From an uncultured Planctomycetaceae bacterium (lineage in GTDB: Bacteria > Planctomycetota > Planctomycetia > Pirellulales > Lacipirellulaceae): a stretch of 11,486 nucleotides of DNA. The stretch lies in contig CALMBE010000107.1 in assembly GCA_937860165.1 (NCBI GenBank), positions 1 through 11,486 on the forward strand, given 5' to 3'. Shown one piece after another: positions 7,355 to 11,486 of this stretch. The notes beneath the pieces are model-generated. The model was not told the DNA's origin, did no database searches, and saw nothing but the letters and a program-made list of their open reading frames with translations. The position numbers were made by a program, and so were the translations under genes. The stretch's first letter is position 1. Every line of letters starts with the position of its first letter.

Positions 7355-8847
7355 TAAAGCCCCCTCTGTAGACCACCAACGAATCCGAAGCCGGATTCGG
7401 CCCGCTGCTCGTGCGGTTCCTTGACCATTTCGATCGCCTGCTCCCGGTACATGGGGGGAATGACAAATCGATCTTCGAACGTGCATAGTGACGTGAGTTT
7501 GTAGATTGCTTCGGCTTCTTCAATTGTGCAGTTTGCCTCGCGAAGGAAACGGTCGGCCGTGGCTCTGTCGACGTCGCCTACCGTCTCAGCGCGGCGGTGC
7601 CAACGGACAGCCAGTTGCTTGCCCATGGCGTAGCGTACGACCCCTTCGTGTCCACCGCCAAAGAGATTGGCAAAGTACTTCATTGGCACACGTGCCTCGT
7701 CAATGCCATGGAACAGCTTCTGCATTTTGTGGCTGGCCAGGCCATCTTCAAAATTGGCTATCACCGGAGACATCGGAGGCACATAAAAAAGCATCGGCAA
7801 GGTGCGATACTCAATGTGCGGCGGAAGGGCGATCTTCCAATCCATCACAAACTTGTAGACTGGCGAGCGTTGGGCCGACTCGATCACGCCGTCGGGAATT
7901 CCCGCCGACTGGGCTTTGCGAATGATCTCGGGATCGTGGGGATTGAGAATTAAGGAACGCTGCCCCTCGACCAACTGGTCGTCGGGCAAATTGGCAACTT
8001 CCTCCAGCCGATCTGCATCGTAGAGCAACACACCAAGATAGCGGATCCGGCCAACGCACGAGTGGAAGCAAGCTGGCGCTTCACCGACTTCAAGTCGAGG
8101 GAAACAAAGGATGCATTTTTCGCTTTTACCTGTGAACCAGTTGAAGTAGGTTTTCTTATAAGGACAAGCCGCCACGCAACTCCGCCAGGCACGGCACTTC
8201 TTTTGATCGATCAGCACAATGCCATCTTCGCCGCGCTTGTAGAGTGCGCCTGAAGGGCACGAAGCCACACAGCATGGATTCAGACAGTGGTTGCAGATAC
8301 GTGGTAGATAGAACAAAACCAAACGTTCGACCGAATTGAGTTGCAAGCGTTGTTGCTCCGAGAGTCCCTTCAGATTGGGATCGTTGGCCGCATATATCTC
8401 TGACCCTCCAAGGTCGTCGTCCCAGTTGGGGCCAGCTTCGACTTTGATGTCTTCGCCGGTAATCATGGAAATCGGCTTGGCGATCGGCTGATCAGAGCCC
8501 TCTTCGGCGTTAAATAGGTTCTGGTAGTCGTAGGTCCACGGCTCGTAATAGTCGTCCATGCTGGGCATGTACGGGTTGTGGAAGATATTGAGGATCACCC
8601 GTGCCTTGCCCGTCGACTTAATGTTGATCGGCTGATCGCCGTTTTTTTCCCAGCCGCCGTGGTATTGTTCTTGATCTTCCCACTTGGTCGGGTAACCTGT
8701 TCCAGGCTTCGTTTCGACATTGTTCCACCACATGTAGTCCGCCCCTTTACGGTCGGTCCACACGTTCTTGCACGCAATACTGCACGTGTGGCACCCGATG
8801 CACTTGTCGAGGTGAAACACCATGGAAACTTGGGAGCGGATATTCAT
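7354..8847 (-). CDS. narH: Respiratory nitrate reductase beta subunit NarH
   Basis: This is the cytoplasmic electron-transfer subunit that carries electrons from the NarI hemes to NarG through four Fe-S clusters. It has 497 residues (E. coli NarH has 512, with a longer C-terminus). The cysteine groups are all present: C16/C19/C22/C26 (KCIGCHTCSIACKN); C185/C188/C193/C197 (ICNHCLNPCCVASCP); C218/W221/C224/C228 (KCRAWRSCVAACP); and C245/C248/C260/C264. The Trp in place of a Cys in the third group is the NarH hallmark that gives a [3Fe-4S] cluster. C192 is an extra cysteine beside ligand C193, where E. coli has Ala. The blocks GPNWDDDLGG and CVGRIRYLGVLLYDAD are typical of the family. The stop codon overlaps the narJ start by one base, which suggests translational coupling. 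Confidence 0.98.
   Translation of the reverse strand: MNIRSQVSMVFHLDKCIGCHTCSIACKNVWTDRKGADYMWWNNVETKPGTGYPTKWEDQEQYHGGWEKNGDQPINIKSTGKARVILNIFHNPYMPSMDDYYEPWTYDYQNLFNAEEGSDQPIAKPISMITGEDIKVEAGPNWDDDLGGSEIYAANDPNLKGLSEQQRLQLNSVERLVLFYLPRICNHCLNPCCVASCPSGALYKRGEDGIVLIDQKKCRAWRSCVAACPYKKTYFNWFTGKSEKCILCFPRLEVGEAPACFHSCVGRIRYLGVLLYDADRLEEVANLPDDQLVEGQRSLILNPHDPEIIRKAQSAGIPDGVIESAQRSPVYKFVMDWKIALPPHIEYRTLPMLFYVPPMSPVIANFEDGLASHKMQKLFHGIDEARVPMKYFANLFGGGHEGVVRYAMGKQLAVRWHRRAETVGDVDRATADRFLREANCTIEEAEAIYKLTSLCTFEDRFVIPPMYREQAIEMVKEPHEQRAESGFGFVGGLQRGL
7360..7365 (-). promoter_or_regulatory. Ribosome binding site deciding the narJ start
   Basis: AGGGGG lies within the last codons of narH, five bases before the ATG at 7354. 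That ATG shares one base with the narH stop (TAATG arrangement). The site favours this start over longer in-frame extensions into narH: an upstream in-frame start near 7486 would only add residues encoded by out-of-frame narH sequence. Confidence 0.6.
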
Positions 8848-8856
8848 GTTCGTATT

Positions 8857-8861
8857 TCCTT
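8857..8861 (-). promoter_or_regulatory. Ribosome binding site of narH
   Basis: An AAGGA Shine-Dalgarno-like sequence lies in the 21-base narG-narH gap, nine bases before the ATG at 8847. It supports that start, which also gives the canonical NarH N-terminus (MNIRSQVSMV). Together with the narJ site it is one of the two clearest ribosome binding sites here; several downstream genes have none that is obvious. Confidence 0.6.
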
Positions 8862-8868
8862 AATCCCT

Positions 8869-11486
8869 CTAAAAACTCACGACGGGACATTTGCGGATAA
8901 TAATGTGGGTGTCGCGATTACAGCCGACCGGCCCCCAGTAATTGAAGTGATAAGTAAACTGCCCATAACCACCAATCATAAAGTTGGGCTTCAACCGAGT
9001 ACGAGTTAGACTGTTGTGGCCCCCGGCGCGACGATTCTTTCTCAGTGGCGAGCGAGGCACACTATAGGTTCGCTCCGGTGAGTGATATTGGATACAGATA
9101 CCTGGCGGTATCCGCGAACTCACTGCCGCACGCGTGACTACGACACCGTTGTCGTTGTAAACTTCGACCCAATCGTTGTCGTCAACTCCCAAGGCTTCCG
9201 CATCTTGGACGCTGATCCAAATCGGATCGACGCCACGCGAAAGCGTGGTCATCCGTTGGTTGTCGCCATATGTCGAATGGATATGCCATTTGCCATGCGG
9301 GGTCAGATAGTTGAGCGTCAAAACCTGCGACTCAGGAGGCGCTTCTCCTTCACTGAAGGTGAGGTCGGCGTACTGCGTTGGCAGTGGTTTGGGCTTGTAG
9401 GTTGGTACATGCTCGCCAAATTCGATATACACCGGATGATCGAGATAAAAGTGCTGTCGACCGGTAAGAGTTCGCCAAGGCACGTCAGAGTCGATGTTGT
9501 AGGTGAAGGCCGAATAGGTGCGGCCGTTTTCGATGAGTCCCGACCACATCGGGCTATTGATGAATCGCTGCGGCTGACATTGCAGATCTTCATACGTTGC
9601 CCGCACACCACGGTTCTTCTCTGCCAAATGCACCAGCGGCAAGCCCGTCTGTTCCTCCATATTCTTGTAGGAACGATAGGCCAATTCGCCGTTTGTCACG
9701 GTGGCAAAGTGAAGGATCGCATTACACACCTCGGTATCGCGGCGAAGTGAAGGATAAGTCTTTCCATTCCATGTCACGGTGGGATGCGTCTTGAGATACT
9801 CATCGTACTCCTCTTTGATCGCATAGCTTGTGCCATGGGCGCCCAACCCTCCCTCGCGGACATTCGGTCCGTAAGAGATGTATTGGTTAAAAAGGTTTTT
9901 GTAGTCACGGGTGACAATCTTGAAGTTAGGCATCGTCTTGCCTGGAATCGCCTCGACGCCACCGTCGATCCACTGTTTCATATTCGGCTGCGCAATTTCA
10001 GCTGGTGAATCGTGGGCCAGAGGTGCCGCCACCAAGTCTTCCACGGGCTCAGGAAAATGCTTTTCTGCTAACGCTGAAAACTTCTGGGCTACCAATTCAA
10101 AAATCTGCCAATCGCTTTTCGACTCCCAACAAGGAGGTACTGCCTTGGAAAGCGGATGGATAAAGCTGTGCATGTCGGTCGAGTTAAGATCTGCTTTCTC
10201 ATACCATGTTGCGGCAGGGAGAATAATGTCAGAGTACAGCGCTGAAGTGTCCATTCGGAAATTGAGATCGACAACCAAGTCCATCTTTCCCTGCGGCGCG
10301 TTCTCGTGCCACACAATCTCCTTCACCGAGTCGGCAGCCATGTCCTCATTGACGCAGTTGTCATGAGTACCCAGGTAGTGCCGCAGGAAATACTCGTGCC
10401 CCTTGGCACTGGCCATCAATGCGTTGCCACGCCAGATGAACCAGACTCGTGGCCAATTCTCTTCCGCATCGGGATCCTCAACCGAGAACTTCATTTCGCG
10501 GTTCTTCAGACGCTCAGCAACCCAGGCAGCAACTTCCTCAGGCGACTTGGCCCCGGACTCACGAGCTGCGGCAGCGACTTCCAGAGGGTTTTCGGGAAAC
10601 TGAGGATAGAACGGCAACCAGCCATTGCGTACGGCACGGACCTGCATATCCATCGCATGCCCCTGAGCCATGCTGTCCTTGCTGTGTTGCTTGGGAACCG
10701 TGTGGTAGTCAGTAAAATCTTTCTCGTAACGCCATTGGTCCGAATGGACGTAATGCCAACTCGGTGCGTTTTGCAGACGGGGTGTCGAGTGCCAATCCTT
10801 CGCAGACATGATCGAGGCCCAAGATTCCGCAGGAGCCAGCTTTTCTTGGCCAACATAGTGGGCCAGTCCTCCGCCATTCTTGCCCACGCAGCCACAGAAC
10901 ATCAGCGCGTGAATGCCAGCGCGGTACATCAAGTTCGCGTGGTACCAGTGGTTGACACCGGCACCGATGATGATCGTACACTTGCCTTGAGTCAGCTCTG
11001 CTGTCTGGCCCCATTCTCGGGCAAACCGAATCACGTCTTCCCGACCACGACCGGTGTACTTTTCCGCCCAGGCAGGAGTATAAGGTGCCTTTTCGTCGTC
11101 GTAATCCGTTGGGTAATCCCCCGACAAGTCACGATTCACGCCGTATTGAGCCATCATCAGGTCATAGACGGTCGTCACTTGCACCTGCTGATTGTCGGCG
11201 GTCTTGATGGTCCGTACGGGAACACCTCGCTGATACACCGATCCCATGCCAAAGTCGTCGAGTTCTACTTGCACGACACCATCGTTCTTTGGCAAGAATG
11301 TGAGCGTTGGGTGAATCTCACTCCCGTCTTTGCCATCTTTAAGCAGTAAATTCCACTTGCCTTTTACATCCCCCCAGCGGTCACCTGAGCTTCCCATGGG
11401 CATCTTGGCAGCGTCGGTCTGCTCATCCCACATCAAGAACTTCCACTCGCCATGCTGTTGGTCGGCATATTGTTTGAGTCGACCTG
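8869..11486 (-). CDS. narG: Respiratory nitrate reductase alpha subunit NarG (5' partial)
   Basis: This is the catalytic molybdenum subunit of membrane-bound nitrate reductase, which reduces nitrate to nitrite in the cytoplasm with electrons passed from NarI through NarH. The frame is open to the window edge, giving 871 visible residues, and ends at a TAG stop. By recalled alignment to E. coli NarG (1247 aa), about 350 N-terminal residues are missing, including the His/Cys Fe-S ligands and the Asp ligand of molybdenum, so these cannot be checked. Recognisable blocks in order are [116 protein letters not shown], and near the C-terminus [12 protein letters not shown]. All have close counterparts in NarG, and I see no disruption. 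It is the first gene visible in the operon; narH follows after 21 bases. A cytoplasmic NarG-type nitrite oxidoreductase (NXR) is a less likely alternative. Confidence 0.97.
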   Translation of the reverse strand, partial: GRLKQYADQQHGEWKFLMWDEQTDAAKMPMGSSGDRWGDVKGKWNLLLKDGKDGSEIHPTLTFLPKNDGVVQVELDDFGMGSVYQRGVPVRTIKTADNQQVQVTTVYDLMMAQYGVNRDLSGDYPTDYDDEKAPYTPAWAEKYTGRGREDVIRFAREWGQTAELTQGKCTIIIGAGVNHWYHANLMYRAGIHALMFCGCVGKNGGGLAHYVGQEKLAPAESWASIMSAKDWHSTPRLQNAPSWHYVHSDQWRYEKDFTDYHTVPKQHSKDSMAQGHAMDMQVRAVRNGWLPFYPQFPENPLEVAAAARESGAKSPEEVAAWVAERLKNREMKFSVEDPDAEENWPRVWFIWRGNALMASAKGHEYFLRHYLGTHDNCVNEDMAADSVKEIVWHENAPQGKMDLVVDLNFRMDTSALYSDIILPAATWYEKADLNSTDMHSFIHPLSKAVPPCWESKSDWQIFELVAQKFSALAEKHFPEPVEDLVAAPLAHDSPAEIAQPNMKQWIDGGVEAIPGKTMPNFKIVTRDYKNLFNQYISYGPNVREGGLGAHGTSYAIKEEYDEYLKTHPTVTWNGKTYPSLRRDTEVCNAILHFATVTNGELAYRSYKNMEEQTGLPLVHLAEKNRGVRATYEDLQCQPQRFINSPMWSGLIENGRTYSAFTYNIDSDVPWRTLTGRQHFYLDHPVYIEFGEHVPTYKPKPLPTQYADLTFSEGEAPPESQVLTLNYLTPHGKWHIHSTYGDNQRMTTLSRGVDPIWISVQDAEALGVDDNDWVEVYNDNGVVVTRAAVSSRIPPGICIQYHSPERTYSVPRSPLRKNRRAGGHNSLTRTRLKPNFMIGGYGQFTYHFNYWGPVGCNRDTHIIIRKCPVVSF

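Noticed and set aside
7354..7486. A longer NarJ starting near 7486
   Set aside because: The extra residues would be encoded out of frame within conserved narH and do not resemble NarJ. The ATG at 7354 has a good ribosome binding site and overlaps the narH stop in the usual coupled manner.
9082..9750. A 222-codon open frame on the plus strand
   Set aside because: It is also antisense to conserved NarG C-terminal coding sequence, with no recognisable domain or start signal.
10306..11349. A 347-codon open frame on the plus strand
   Set aside because: It lies fully antisense to narG, which is clearly real by conserved blocks throughout. The translated product shows no recognisable family and looks like an antisense shadow of biased codon use.
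7354..11486. NarGH read as a nitrite oxidoreductase (NxrAB) of the cytoplasmic Nitrobacter type
   Set aside because: The order GHJI with a full diheme NarI and two NarK transporters, plus the close match to E. coli NarGHI, fits nitrate reductase better. The missing NarG N-terminus leaves the alternative not fully excluded.

Overview
The window is one compact gene cluster, entirely on the minus strand, for membrane-bound respiratory nitrate reduction. In transcription order (high to low coordinates) it holds narG (5' part outside the window), narH, narJ, narI, two NarK-family nitrate/nitrite transporters, a membrane-anchored pentaheme cytochrome c (ActA-like), and a TAT-exported molybdopterin/iron-sulfur protein (ActB-like, 3' part outside the window). 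Gaps between genes are 21, -1, 1, 34, 9, 27 and 9 bases, so all eight genes probably form one transcription unit. Its promoter would lie upstream of narG, beyond position 11486. There is no stretch over 300 bases without a gene, and I saw no RNA gene, mobile element, CRISPR array or convincing terminator.

Region by region: 11486-5875 encodes the NarGHI enzyme and its chaperone NarJ. NarG and NarH face the cytoplasm, and NarI is the diheme b quinol-oxidising anchor. 5840-2712 encodes two different NarK paralogues: a type I protein (likely proton-coupled nitrate uptake) and a type II protein (likely nitrate/nitrite exchange). 2684-1 encodes the first two subunits of what looks like an alternative complex III (ACIII) or Qrc-type module. 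In such complexes a multiheme cytochrome and an ActB-type protein sit on NrfD-type membrane subunits and exchange electrons between the quinone pool and periplasmic carriers. Nitrate import, nitrate reduction, nitrite export and a quinone-linked periplasmic electron module thus appear to be encoded together.

Organism: a Gram-negative-type bacterium of medium GC content (about half, by eye) that respires nitrate. ActA/ActB-type proteins, several starts without a clear Shine-Dalgarno sequence, and a TAT signal with a long N-terminal region would fit Planctomycetota, but this is only a moderate inference. The narGHJI-narK-narK order recalls the Thermus nar cluster.

The points most worth following up are: (1) the physical coupling of Nar to an ACIII-like module; (2) a roughly 90-residue, apparently periplasmic insertion in the first NarK that resembles a sandwich-barrel-hybrid segment of RNA polymerase beta; and (3) an ActB-like protein that keeps the four N-terminal Fe-S cysteines which, from memory, canonical ActB proteins lack.
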